This document shows, piece after piece, positions 43,889 through 52,872 of a stretch of DNA of 64,000 bases. The stretch is from Actinokineospora pegani (lineage in GTDB: Bacteria; Actinomycetota; Actinomycetes; Mycobacteriales; Pseudonocardiaceae). Positions within the stretch are counted from its first letter, which is position 1. Each line of letters opens with the position of its first letter. Under the pieces are notes generated by a model that did not search any database, was not told the origin of the DNA, and was given only the letters and a program-made list of their open reading frames with translations. The stretch lies in assembly GCF_009745975.1 (NCBI RefSeq), contig NZ_WHOL01000126.1:1-64000 (forward strand). Direction: 5' to 3'. A program made the position numbers and the translations under genes.

Positions 43889-45498
43889 AGCATGGCCTCC
43901 GCGATGGGACCGAGGGCGAGGGCGGGGACGAAGGCCAGCGCGGCGACGAGGACGACCACGCCGCCGAGCAGGGACGCGAACAGCGGCCCGGTGGTGGGCA
44001 GGGTGCCCGCGGTGACCGGGGCCCCGCGCTGCGCGGCGAGGGACCCGGCCAGCGCCAGGACGGCGATCATGGGGACGAACCGGCCCACGGCCATGCACAC
44101 GCCCAGCGAGGCCTGGAACCAGTCGCCGGTGGCGGTGATGCCCGCGAACGCGCTGCCGTTGTTGTTCGACGCCGACGCGTAGGCGTAGAGGACCTCGGAC
44201 AGGCCGTGCGGCCCGTCGTTGGCCAGCGCGTCCGCGGTGCCGGGCAGGGCGGCGGCGACGCCCGCGCCGACCAGCAGGACCGTCGGCACGGCCAGGATGG
44301 ACACCGCGGCGGCGGTGACCTCCTTGCGCCCCAGCTTCTTGCCCAGGTACTCGGGCGTGCGGCCGACCATCAGCCCGGCCAGGAACACCGCGATCACCGC
44401 CATGACGAGCATGCTGTAGAGGCCGGTGCCCACCCCGCCCGGCGTCATCTCGCCGAGGAGCATGTTGAGCAGCGCCCCGCCGCCGCCGAGGCCGGTGTAG
44501 CTGTCGTGCGTGGAGTTGACCGCGCCCGTGGAGGTGCCCGTGGTCGTGTTGGCGAACAGGGACGACCCCGCGATGCCGAACCGCAGCTCCTTGCCCTCCA
44601 GCGGGCGGGTCCCGGCCGCCTCGGCCGCCCAGATGAGCGCCAGCATGGCCGACCAGAGCGCGCCCATCACGCCCAGCAGGACGTGGCCCTGGCGGCGCTC
44701 GCCGACCATCGTGCCGAAGGTGCGGGTCAGGCAGACCGGGATGAGCAGGATCAGGAAGACCTGGACGAGGTTGGACCAGGCGTTGGGGTTCTCGAAGGGG
44801 TGCGCGGAGTTGGCGTTGAAGACCCCGCCGCCGTTGGTGCCGAGCACCTTGATGGCTTCCTGGCTCGCGGTCGGCGCCTGCGCGATGGTCTGACCGTCAA
44901 CGGTGACACCGCCGCGCAGGCTCATCGTCACGCCGGTCGCGATGAGCACCAGCGCGAACACGAACGCCACCGGCAGCAGGATGCGGATCGTGCCGCGCAC
45001 CAGGTCGACCCAGAAGTTGCCCAGCCGGTCGGTGCCGACGCGGACGAACCCGCGCACCAGTGCCATAGCCACCGCCAGGCCCACGGCGGCGGAGACGAAG
45101 TTCTGCACCGTGAGCCCGACCGCCTGCACGGTGTGCCCCATGACCTCCTCGGGCACGTAGGACTGCCAGTTGGTGTTGGTCACGAAGCTGACGGCGGTGT
45201 TGAACGCCATCGCGGGCTCCACCGCGCCGCGACCGAAGTCCAACGGCAGCAGCGGTTGCAGCCGTTGCAACAGGTAGAGCGCCACGACACCGACGAGGGA
45301 CAACCCCAGCACACCGAACGCGTAGGTGCCCCAGTTCTGCTCGGAGCGCGGGTCCACACCGGTCACGCGGTAGACCGCCGACTCGGCGCGGGAGTGGTCC
45401 GCCCTGGTGTAGACCCGCGCCATGTAGTCACCGAACGGGCGGTAGACCACCGCCAGCGCCGCGAGCACGAGCGCCACCTGCGCCAGGCCCGCCCACAT
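43885..45498 (-). CDS. kdpA: K+-transporting ATPase K+-binding subunit KdpA
   Basis: A 537-residue protein with about ten membrane helices and four channel-like selectivity regions ([49 protein letters not shown]). It selects and conducts K+ in the Kdp complex. The ATG overlaps the kdpF stop (TGATG). Normal family length is about 550 residues. Confidence 0.98.
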   Translation of the reverse strand: MWAGLAQVALVLAALAVVYRPFGDYMARVYTRADHSRAESAVYRVTGVDPRSEQNWGTYAFGVLGLSLVGVVALYLLQRLQPLLPLDFGRGAVEPAMAFNTAVSFVTNTNWQSYVPEEVMGHTVQAVGLTVQNFVSAAVGLAVAMALVRGFVRVGTDRLGNFWVDLVRGTIRILLPVAFVFALVLIATGVTMSLRGGVTVDGQTIAQAPTASQEAIKVLGTNGGGVFNANSAHPFENPNAWSNLVQVFLILLIPVCLTRTFGTMVGERRQGHVLLGVMGALWSAMLALIWAAEAAGTRPLEGKELRFGIAGSSLFANTTTGTSTGAVNSTHDSYTGLGGGGALLNMLLGEMTPGGVGTGLYSMLVMAVIAVFLAGLMVGRTPEYLGKKLGRKEVTAAAVSILAVPTVLLVGAGVAAALPGTADALANDGPHGLSEVLYAYASASNNNGSAFAGITATGDWFQASLGVCMAVGRFVPMIAVLALAGSLAAQRGAPVTAGTLPTTGPLFASLLGGVVVLVAALAFVPALALGPIAEAML

Positions 45499-45593
45499 CA
45501 GAACCTCTCCGGCCGCAGCAGGACGAGGAACAGGTACGCCAGCAACCCCAGCGCCACCACCCCGCCGATGACGTCACCGAGCACTCCGCTCAC
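45498..45593 (-). CDS. kdpF: KdpF, small accessory subunit
   Basis: A 31-residue membrane peptide, mostly one hydrophobic helix (G-G-V-V-A-L-G-L-L-A-Y-L-F-L-V-L-L) ending in R-P-E-R-F, the conserved KdpF tail. It stabilises the KdpABC complex. It is coupled on both sides: its GTG overlaps the previous tiny ORF's stop (GTGA) and its TGA overlaps the kdpA ATG. Confidence 0.92.
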   Translation of the reverse strand: MSGVLGDVIGGVVALGLLAYLFLVLLRPERF

Positions 45594-45673
45594 AACCGCC
45601 CCAGCCCACGGACGATGAGCGCCAACCCGGCGAACACCGCGACGATGAGCACCGCGTAGGCCATGTCAGCCAC
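45590..45673 (-). CDS. 27-residue membrane peptide upstream of kdpF
   Basis: GTG at 45673 (or ATG at 45664) encodes M-A-D-M-A-Y-A-V-L-I-V-A-V-F-A-G-L-A-L-I: one hydrophobic helix followed by basic V-R-G-L-G-R-L. Its TGA overlaps the kdpF GTG, extending the chain of overlaps from here to kdpD. It has the size and topology of a second KdpF-like accessory peptide. The sequence is not KdpF itself and lacks R-P-E-R-F. The start is uncertain because the nearest GGAG is 12-15 bases from the GTG. Confidence 0.65.
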   Translation of the reverse strand: MADMAYAVLIVAVFAGLALIVRGLGRL

Positions 45674-45707
45674 GCCGCACCTGCTCCCACTTGTCTGCGC
45701 GCCCACC

Positions 45708-45754
45708 CCGCTGGTGGCCGCTGGAGCAGGACACTCCGGCACGGCCACCAGCGG
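45708..45754 (-). terminator. 13-bp stem hairpin upstream of the kdp operon
   Basis: CCGCTGGTGGCCG (45708-45720) pairs perfectly with CGGCCACCAGCGG (45742-45754). The 21-base loop can form a further short GGAG/CTCC stem. It lies 35 bases before the first kdp peptide: either a terminator of transcription coming from the right or a leader structure of the kdp mRNA. Confidence 0.5.
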
Positions 45755-45821
45755 CTGAAGGGGTCAGAACGGGCTCTTGACGCGCCTGCCCGGGATCTTT
45801 ACGACTCCTTGACGGCCCAGC

Positions 45822-46048
45822 ATGCCGACCGGCAAGCAGAACACCTTCGGCAACCGCACCCTGCCCGACGCCGTGCTCGTCGTCGCACGGGAACCAGGCC
45901 GGTCAACCTGGCCGGGGCGTTCGAGGAGGCTGTCGGCGACGGGACCGAGGGCGGCCGCATCGCGGCGTCCATCGTCCGCGTGGTCGAAACGGGGCGGGGG
46001 CAGCGGCGCCGCCAGCGGTCGTCCTGGCGCGGCTGTCGCGGACACGCC
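45822..46048 (+). other. Gene-poor stretch with a possible decayed plus-strand frame
   Basis: Between the kdp leader and the ABC-F gene there is no intact gene I can support. A frame from ATG 45822 (M-P-T-G-K-Q-N-T-F-G-N-R-T-L-P-D-A-V-L-V) reads plausibly for 26 codons; a neighbouring frame continues plausibly (V-N-L-A-G-A-F-E-E-A-V-G-D-G, then I-A-A-S-I-V-R-V-V-E-T-G) after about 45900. One lost base would explain this. No family recognised. Confidence 0.25.
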
Positions 46049-47530
<1,482 letters not shown>

Positions 47531-47542
47531 GAGGGGGCTCCG

Positions 47543-47648
47543 CGGCTCGGAAGGGAGCCGGGCAGCACAACTATCGCCGCCCGGCCAAGGACCGGGACGA
47601 CGGAGCAGGACACAGATCGCCAACGCACCGCCGTCAGCGGCGGTTGCG
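47543..47648 (-). promoter_or_regulatory. Attenuator with alternative hairpins upstream of the ABC-F gene
   Basis: In transcript order: hairpin 1 (47648-47624) covers the end of the leader ORF. Hairpin C (47596-47580, CCCGG/CCGGG) shares its CCCGG arm with hairpin B (47585-47557, 7-bp GCCGGGC/GCCCGGC). B shares GCCG with hairpin A (47560-47543, CGGCTC/GAGCCG), which ends beside the GGAG before the TTG start. The mutually exclusive pairs are what drug-dependent ribosome stalling would switch. The mechanism is inferred from layout. Confidence 0.7.
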
Positions 47649-47672
47649 CAACCTCATGAATCTGATGTTCAT
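47634..47672 (-). CDS. 12-residue leader peptide controlling the ABC-F gene
   Basis: ATG at 47672, stop TGA at 47634-47636, encoding [12 protein letters not shown]. The R-L-R (Arg-x-Arg) motif is the kind that arrests ribosomes in the presence of macrolides in Erm-type leaders. Short R-x-R-rich upstream ORFs are known before WhiB7-regulated and ABC-F genes in actinomycetes. A purine-rich GGGTGGGGG lies just upstream. It ends 104 bases before the ABC-F start. Confidence 0.75.
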   Translation of the reverse strand: MNIRFMRLRNRR

Positions 47673-47760
47673 GCCCCCACCCTACCCAGGCCCCTGACCC
47701 CCCACCACCGAATTACCCACGCCCCCCACACCCGCCACTCCCCCACCCAGCCACACATAC

Positions 47761-47826
47761 GCACCAAACCCCACCGCACCAAACCCCACCGCACCAAACC
47801 CCACCGCACCAAACCCCACCGCACCA
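47761..47826. repeat. Four perfect 15-bp tandem repeats
   Basis: GCACCAAACCCCACC occurs four times without change (47761-47820) followed by GCACCA. It lies about 90 bases upstream of the ABC-F leader in a very C/A-rich (plus strand) stretch. No coding frame is supported. It could be a binding array or a slippage product. Confidence 0.85.
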
Positions 47827-47916
47827 CTGGGGGCGGCCCTCAGCCCATTCTACCGGTCTCACCCGATCGACACCGCGAAGTCGATCAAGCCTGTGGACAA
47901 CTCCAGGGCGCCCCCA

Positions 47917-47958
47917 GGCAGCGGCTCAGCGAGGGCAGCGGCTCAGCGAGGGCAGCGG
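47917..47958. repeat. 17-bp tandem repeat at the 3' end of the HNH gene
   Basis: GGCAGCGGCTCAGCGAG is present twice in tandem (47917-47933, 47934-47950) plus the first 8 bases of a third unit. The second copy contains the HNH gene's stop codon, so the tail of the gene has been copied just past its end. Confidence 0.75.
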
Positions 47959-48587
47959 GCCAGCAGGGAGTCCAGGGTCTCGCGCTCGGCCCGGTCCACG
48001 GTGAGCTCGTACTTGCTCTTCACCGCCACCCACTTCACCGCGTACTCGCAACTGTGGGAGGCGTCGGGCAGCCACTTCGCCGGGTCCTGGTCGCCCTTCT
48101 GGCGGTTGGAGCGGGCGGAGACGACCAGGAGCTGGTCGAGGTCGTTGGCGAAGGCCTTGCGCTGCTCGCGGGTCCAGTGCCGGGTGCCGGAGCGGTTGGC
48201 CTCGGCGAGCGGGACGACGTGGTCGAGGTCGGCCTCGCGGGCGTTGGTGATGGTCACACCGTCGTAGAGGCTGGTCCACGAGCCGCTCTCGACCTTGCAG
48301 GCGGCGCCCGTGCGGACCTCGGCGCCCTGGCGCTTGAGGGCCTCCTCGCGGGTGTCGCAGCTCTCGCCCTGGGCGGACCAGTGCGGCCAGTCGTCGCGGT
48401 CGTAGGGGTTTCCGGTGTCCTCCTCGGCGACGACCAGCCGGGCGAGCTGGTCGCGGGCCTGCTGGGCGTCGACGCCCGCGGGCTCGTCGGCGCCCCAGGT
48501 CGACCACAGGATCGTGGCCGCCAGCACGATGACCGCCAGCAGCGCCGACAGCCACCTGGTCTGCTTGGACTTCGCCCGCTGCGCCAA
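47943..48587 (-). CDS. Membrane-anchored HNH endonuclease-family protein (DUF1524-like)
   Basis: A 214-residue protein with an N-terminal signal anchor (R-W-L-S-A-L-L-A-V-I-V-L-A-A-T-I-L) and an outer nuclease-like domain. The site E-A-D-L-D-H-V-V-P-L-A-E-A (D-H dyad) with later D-L-D-Q-L-L-V-V-S-A-R-S-N-R-Q-K and D-P-A-K-W-L-P is the HNH/DUF1524 pattern, and C-E-Y-A follows. Four Cys may pair outside the cell. It probably cleaves extracellular nucleic acid. The TTG at 48587 with GGAGAGGGG upstream is preferred; an in-frame ATG at 48617 is the alternative. Confidence 0.82.
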   Translation of the reverse strand: MAQRAKSKQTRWLSALLAVIVLAATILWSTWGADEPAGVDAQQARDQLARLVVAEEDTGNPYDRDDWPHWSAQGESCDTREEALKRQGAEVRTGAACKVESGSWTSLYDGVTITNAREADLDHVVPLAEANRSGTRHWTREQRKAFANDLDQLLVVSARSNRQKGDQDPAKWLPDASHSCEYAVKWVAVKSKYELTVDRAERETLDSLLARCPR

Positions 48588-48672
48588 CCCCGTCCCCTCT
48601 CCGCTCGACCACCGCATGGTCGCCCATGCGTCCCCCGATCGTGTGAGGGGGGTCGGCACTACGCTGACACCG

Positions 48673-49533
48673 GTGCGGATCGCCACCTGGAACGTCAACT
48701 CCGTCAAGCAGCGCGTGCCCCGGTTGCTGCCCTGGCTCGACGAGCGCGCGCCCGACGTGGTGTGCCTGCAGGAGACCAAGCTGACCGACGAGGCGTTCCT
48801 GGCCCTGCTGGCCGACGACCTCGCCGAGCGCGGCTACCAGGTCGCCAGCCACGGCCAGGGGCAGTGGAACGGCGTCGCCCTGCTCTCCCGGGTCGGCCTC
48901 GACGACGTGGTGCGCGGGCTGCCCGGCGGGCCCGGCTTCCCGCAGCAGGAGGCGCGGGCGGTCTCGGCCGTGTGCGGCGGCGCCCGGGTGTGGTCGGTCT
49001 ACGTGCCCAACGGCCGCGAGCCCGACTCCGACCACTACCGGTACAAGCTGGAGTGGCTCGCCGCCCTGCGCGACGCCGTGGCGCCCGACGCCGCGTCGAC
49101 CGCCGTCTGCGGCGACATCAACATCGCCCCGACCGACGCCGACGTGTTCAGCCCGGCCGCGTTCGAGGGGCACACGCACGTGACCGCCCCCGAGCGCGCC
49201 GCCCTGGCCGCGCTGCGGGACCTGGGGCTGCGCGACGTCGTCCGCGAGCGCTGGCCGGACGAGACCGTGTTCAGCTACTGGGACTACCGCGCGGGCATGT
49301 TCCACACCAACCGCGGCATGCGCATCGACCTCGTCCTGGCCGCCCCCGCGCTGGCCGACCGCCGCGCGGCGGCCTGGGTGGACCGCGCCGCCCGCAAGGG
49401 CGCCAAGCCCAGCGACCACGCCCCCGTCATCGTCGACCTCGACGAGGCCCCCGACGGCGACGTCGGCCCCATGGTCCCGCCGCCGTCGGCGCGGACCGAG
49501 CGCTCCGGAAGGCCGCCGCGGGTCCCGAGGTGA
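48673..49533 (+). CDS. xthA: Exodeoxyribonuclease III
   Basis: A 286-residue AP endonuclease/exonuclease III. R-I-A-T-W-N-V-N-S-V opens the fold; L-Q-E-T-K carries the metal-binding Glu, Y-V-P-N-G follows, C-G-D-I-N-I-A-P carries the active-site Asp/Asn, and S-D-H-A-P-V the final His. It repairs abasic sites in DNA. The GTG at 48673 has no ribosome site, but TACGCT ends 7 bases upstream, so a leaderless message is likely. A Pro/Arg-rich tail of about 25 residues extends past the fold. Confidence 0.93.
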   Translation: MRIATWNVNSVKQRVPRLLPWLDERAPDVVCLQETKLTDEAFLALLADDLAERGYQVASHGQGQWNGVALLSRVGLDDVVRGLPGGPGFPQQEARAVSAVCGGARVWSVYVPNGREPDSDHYRYKLEWLAALRDAVAPDAASTAVCGDINIAPTDADVFSPAAFEGHTHVTAPERAALAALRDLGLRDVVRERWPDETVFSYWDYRAGMFHTNRGMRIDLVLAAPALADRRAAAWVDRAARKGAKPSDHAPVIVDLDEAPDGDVGPMVPPPSARTERSGRPPRVPR

Positions 49534-49855
49534 GCCTGCCGGGCGAGTGGCCGCGCTCGCGAACGATCAACCGCCGGCGCAGATGAGACATCGTCGTCGT
49601 CGAATCCGCCCAGATTGGTCTCCGCCGGTACCACACCACTCCCAATTATTTGTCAAGGCCGAAACACACCCACGCGCGGAACTCCGGTAAAAGCCGACAA
49701 ATATCCACCGAAACACTGTCTCGATCAGTCTGGACCACTTTCCCGCCGCCCGCGGAAAACCGGTGCGCGACATTTCCGATCGCGTCCGGGGTCTCCTAGA
49801 TTGGCCCTCGGGCGACAGCGCCCGCCAACCGCCGGTGGCGACCGAGGAGCCGTGG
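49534..49855 (+). other. Gene-free, AT-richer region before the glycosyltransferase
   Basis: About 320 bases. No supportable gene. The stretch 49640-49720 is unusually AT-rich (CCCAATTATTTGTCAAGGCC, AAATATCC). TAGATT at 49797-49802 with TTCCGA 17 bases before it is a weak promoter candidate. Confidence 0.4.
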
Positions 49856-51397
49856 ATGAGCACGACCGACCAACGGCGCTCGTCCGGCGCGCTCGCCGCG
49901 CCCGCGGTCGCCGGGGTGGCGGCGGTCCCGTGGCGGGGGGTGCTCGCCATCGCGGGCGCGGTCGTGGCGCTGCTGCTGCTGGTGAGCCCGCGCTACGGCC
50001 ACGACGGCGACGAGATGTACTTCGTCATCGCGGGCGGGCACCCGTCCTGGGGCTACGTGGACCAGTCGGCGGTCATCCCACTGCTGGCCAAGGGCGTCGA
50101 CCTGCTGTTCCCCGGCGAGGTGGCCGCGCAGCGGGTGCTGCCGGCGCTGATCACCGGCCTGACCGTGGTGCTCGGCGCGCTGATCGCCAGGGAGCTCGGC
50201 GGTCGGCCGCGCGCGCAGCTCCTGACGGCCGTGGCCACCGCGGGCGGGCCGTTCCTGCTGTGGACCGGGCACCTGCTGGCCACCACCACCTTCGACATCA
50301 CGCTGTGGGTGGCGATCAGCTACCTGGTGCTCAAGTGGACCCGCACCCGTCAGGACCGGCTGCTGCTGGCCGCCGGGCTGTGCACGGCGCTCGCTTTGCA
50401 GATCAAGTACCTGGTCCCGCTGCTGTGGGTGGGCATCGCGATCGGCGCGCTGGTCGCGGGCCCCCGCGACCTGTTCGGCCGCCCGGCGCTGTGGCTCGGC
50501 GCGCTGATCACCGTCGCCACCGCCGTGCCGGGCCTGCTGTGGCAGGCCGACCACGGCTGGCCGTACCTGGCCATGAGCGACGCCGTGGGCCAGGAGCAGG
50601 ACGCGTTCCAGGGCGGCAGGCTCGGCTTCGTCGGCTGGTTCGCCCTCTACCTGGGACCGGTCGGGCTGGTGCTCGGCGCGCTGGGCCTGCCCGCGCTGCT
50701 GCGCGACCGGCGCACCCGGTTCCTGGGGATCGCGCTGCCGCTGCTGTTCGCGCTGCTGGTCCTGTCGAACGGCCGCCCCTACTACCTCGTCGGCCTGTTC
50801 CCCCTGCTGTACGCGGCGGGCGCGGTCGCGTTGCAGAACCGCGCCCCCGGCTGGTGGCGCGGCCGGTGGCCGTTCGTCGCGACCGCGGCGCTGGGCGTGG
50901 TGGCCGCGGTGGCCCTGCTGCCGGTGCTGCCGCAGTCGGTGGCCGAACGCCACCCCGCCGCCGTGCCCAACCCCCTCCTGCGCGCCCAGGTCGGCTGGCC
51001 CGCCCTGGCGGACGACGTGGCCCAGGTCTACCGCGGCCTGCCCGCCGACCGGCGGGCGGACACCGTCGTGCTGGCCGACGTCTACCCGCACGCGGCCGCC
51101 CTGGACTTCGAACGCGAGCGCGCGGGCCTGCCCGCCGTCTACAGCGGACACCGCGGCTACTGGTTCTTCGGCGCCCCACCGGACACGGCCACCACGGCCG
51201 TCGTCGTCGGCGGCAGCCCGGACTTCCTCCGCGAGCGCTTCGCCTCGGTGACCGCCGTCGGCAAGGCCGACGACGGCTCCGCGCTGGACAACGTCGTGCT
51301 CCGCTCGCCCACGATCTACCTGGTGGCGGACCCGGTGCGCCCGTGGTCGGCCATGTGGCCGGAGTGGATGCACATGACCATCGACGACACCCAGTAG
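49856..51397 (+). CDS. GT39/ArnT-like membrane glycosyltransferase
   Basis: A 513-residue polytopic protein. The first long loop has G-H-D-G-D-E-M-Y-F (acidic pair after helix 1) and W-G-Y-V-D-Q-S-A-V-I-P, the signature of the PMT/ArnT GT-C family (dolichyl-mannose-like transferases). About eleven to twelve helices are followed by a 140-residue outer domain. It transfers a sugar from a polyprenyl-phosphate donor to a cell-envelope acceptor; the sugar is unknown. GAGGA precedes the ATG at 49856. An open frame upstream of this ATG is not supported by a ribosome site. Confidence 0.85.
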   Translation: MSTTDQRRSSGALAAPAVAGVAAVPWRGVLAIAGAVVALLLLVSPRYGHDGDEMYFVIAGGHPSWGYVDQSAVIPLLAKGVDLLFPGEVAAQRVLPALITGLTVVLGALIARELGGRPRAQLLTAVATAGGPFLLWTGHLLATTTFDITLWVAISYLVLKWTRTRQDRLLLAAGLCTALALQIKYLVPLLWVGIAIGALVAGPRDLFGRPALWLGALITVATAVPGLLWQADHGWPYLAMSDAVGQEQDAFQGGRLGFVGWFALYLGPVGLVLGALGLPALLRDRRTRFLGIALPLLFALLVLSNGRPYYLVGLFPLLYAAGAVALQNRAPGWWRGRWPFVATAALGVVAAVALLPVLPQSVAERHPAAVPNPLLRAQVGWPALADDVAQVYRGLPADRRADTVVLADVYPHAAALDFERERAGLPAVYSGHRGYWFFGAPPDTATTAVVVGGSPDFLRERFASVTAVGKADDGSALDNVVLRSPTIYLVADPVRPWSAMWPEWMHMTIDDTQ

Positions 51398-51406
51398 GGT
51401 CGTGCC

Positions 51407-52045
51407 ATGGCAGGGCAATGGGACGGTGTCACGCTCCGCACCACCTTCAAGGAGCACATCACCGCCCGTCGCGACGCCGTCGCCGACGCCGCCCACGCGG
51501 GCGACTGGGACACCCTGCTGGCGGCCCTGCGCACCCACCCGGACCTGGTCAACTCGTGGCGCCTCGGCGGCTCGTCGTGGTTCACGCCGCTGCACCAGGC
51601 CGCCTGGCACAACGCCCCGCTCGAGGTCGCCCGGGCCCTGCTCGCACACGAGCCCTGGCTGTCGCTGCCCGACGCCGCCGGGGACACCCCGTGCGACATC
51701 GCGCTGCGCAACGGAAACCACGCCTTGGCCGAACTGCTCACCCCCGTGTTCCGGCACCCCGCCCCCACCCAGGCGCTGCGCCCGCACCTGCACGCCGTGA
51801 TCCTGGAGCGCGTCGCCCCCGAGGTCGCCGAGCACCGGCTGCGCCTGCCCGAGGTCTCGATCATCGCCGAGCAGCGCGACCCGCGCATCGGCTTCCCCAT
51901 CCCCGGCATGTACGGCGGCTTCACCCTGCGCCTCGACGGCGACACGCTGGTCTCGGAGAGCTGGTCGCGGGTGGTCGGCGGCTCCGGTCAGCGGCACGTC
52001 ATCACGGCGGCGGGCGCGGAGCTGGTGGAGTCCGGTTTCGTCTGA
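51407..52045 (+). CDS. Ankyrin-repeat protein
   Basis: A 212-residue protein. Residues 20-110 hold two to three ankyrin-like repeats (D-A-A-H-A-G-D-W-D-T-L-L, W-F-T-P-L-H-Q-A-A-W-H-N-A-P-L-E-V-A-R-A-L-L, G-D-T-P-C-D-I-A-L-R-N-G-N-H). The C-terminal half is a beta-rich region of unknown type with G-M-Y-G-G-F and S-E-S-W-S-R. Ankyrin repeats mediate protein contacts. TAGGGT ends 6 bases before the ATG, suggesting a leaderless start inside the end of the previous gene. It converges on the siderophore-interacting protein with 3 bases between stops. Confidence 0.8.
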   Translation: MAGQWDGVTLRTTFKEHITARRDAVADAAHAGDWDTLLAALRTHPDLVNSWRLGGSSWFTPLHQAAWHNAPLEVARALLAHEPWLSLPDAAGDTPCDIALRNGNHALAELLTPVFRHPAPTQALRPHLHAVILERVAPEVAEHRLRLPEVSIIAEQRDPRIGFPIPGMYGGFTLRLDGDTLVSESWSRVVGGSGQRHVITAAGAELVESGFV

Positions 52046-52048
52046 TCC

Positions 52049-52801
52049 CTAGGCGGCGTCGGTGCGCTTGGACTCCTGGAACTCCGGCTCGGCCATGCCC
52101 TTGCGCCAGTAGCCGGACAGCGAAAGCCGGTCCACGCCCGCGAACACCGGGCGGAGCTGCTTCATCGCGCCTGTCTCGCCGTGGGCGAAGACGTGGCCCG
52201 AACCCGTGGGCAGCGCGACGGCGCGGACTTCCTCGACCAGGGAGTCCGGGGACACCCAGCGCACGTCGAGGTCGGCGGTGGTGTCGAACTTGACCTCGTC
52301 GGCGGGGTGGTCGACGGCGATCAGGGCGGTGGCGCGGGCGCCGACCGGGAGGGCCTCGATGCCCGCGGCGATGGCGGGCAGGGCGGCGGTGTCGCCGACG
52401 AACAGGTGCCAGTCGGCCTCGGGGGCGGGCGCGTAGCCGCCGCCGGGTCCGAGGAAGAGCAGGTCGTCGCCGGGCTTGGCGGCGGCCGCCCAGGGGCCCG
52501 CGAGGCCGACGTCGCCGTGGTGGACGAAGTCGATGACGAGCTCGTCGGCGGTGCGGGCGCGGATGGTGTAGGTGCGGGTCACCAGCCTGCCCGCGGCGCG
52601 CAGGGCGGCGGGGTCGATCGCGCCCTCGGGGCGGCCGTCGGGGAAGAACAGCAGCTTGACGTAGGCGTCGGTGCAACCGTTGTCCGGCACCGCGGCCAGG
52701 CCGGGGCCACCCGCGCGGACGCGCACCATGTGCGGGGTGAGCCACTCGGTCCCGGTGACCGTGAGCGCGTGCACCGGCCGCTGTCGTTGTGGGGTCGTCA
52801 C
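52049..52801 (-). CDS. Siderophore-interacting flavoprotein (SIP/ViuB family)
   Basis: A 250-residue protein. The FAD-binding motif R-T-Y-T-I-R (R-x-Y-T-x-R) ends the N-terminal barrel. The C-terminal NAD(P)H-binding part has L-F-V-G-D-T-A-A-L-P-A-I and W-R-K-G, as in ViuB/YqjH. It reduces and releases iron from ferric siderophores in the cytoplasm. The GTG start has GGAGG 8 bases upstream, inside the stem of a palindrome that also carries an iron box, which fits iron-dependent expression. Confidence 0.92.
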   Translation of the reverse strand: MTTPQRQRPVHALTVTGTEWLTPHMVRVRAGGPGLAAVPDNGCTDAYVKLLFFPDGRPEGAIDPAALRAAGRLVTRTYTIRARTADELVIDFVHHGDVGLAGPWAAAAKPGDDLLFLGPGGGYAPAPEADWHLFVGDTAALPAIAAGIEALPVGARATALIAVDHPADEVKFDTTADLDVRWVSPDSLVEEVRAVALPTGSGHVFAHGETGAMKQLRPVFAGVDRLSLSGYWRKGMAEPEFQESKRTDAA

Positions 52802-52808
52802 GTGCGAA

Positions 52809-52854
52809 ACCTCCCGGGAGTTACTTAGGTGAGCCTAAGCTACTCCCGGGAGGT
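52809..52854. promoter_or_regulatory. IdeR/DtxR-type iron box inside a 46-bp palindrome
   Basis: CTTAGGTGAGCCTAAG (52824-52839) matches the TTAGGTnAGnCTAA core of IdeR boxes. It is flanked by 13-bp perfect arms ACCTCCCGGGAGT and ACTCCCGGGAGGT with the same centre; only two position pairs mismatch across 46 bp. The left arm holds the siderophore-interacting gene's ribosome site. It may double as terminator of the gene to the right. Confidence 0.82.
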
Positions 52855-52872
52855 CCCGTTGCGCAGTGTGGA

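Noticed and set aside
45674-45763. ydaO/c-di-AMP riboswitch upstream of kdp
   Set aside because: The leader is short and holds only one simple hairpin; none of the conserved GGGA/pseudoknot elements are recognisable.
45764-46045. Minus-strand 93-codon frame between kdp and ABC-F
   Set aside because: No ribosome site, shadow-like composition, and no domain; it overlaps the more protein-like plus frames.
47761-47826. CRISPR array
   Set aside because: Repeats are 15 bp and directly abutting with no spacers, and there are no cas genes.
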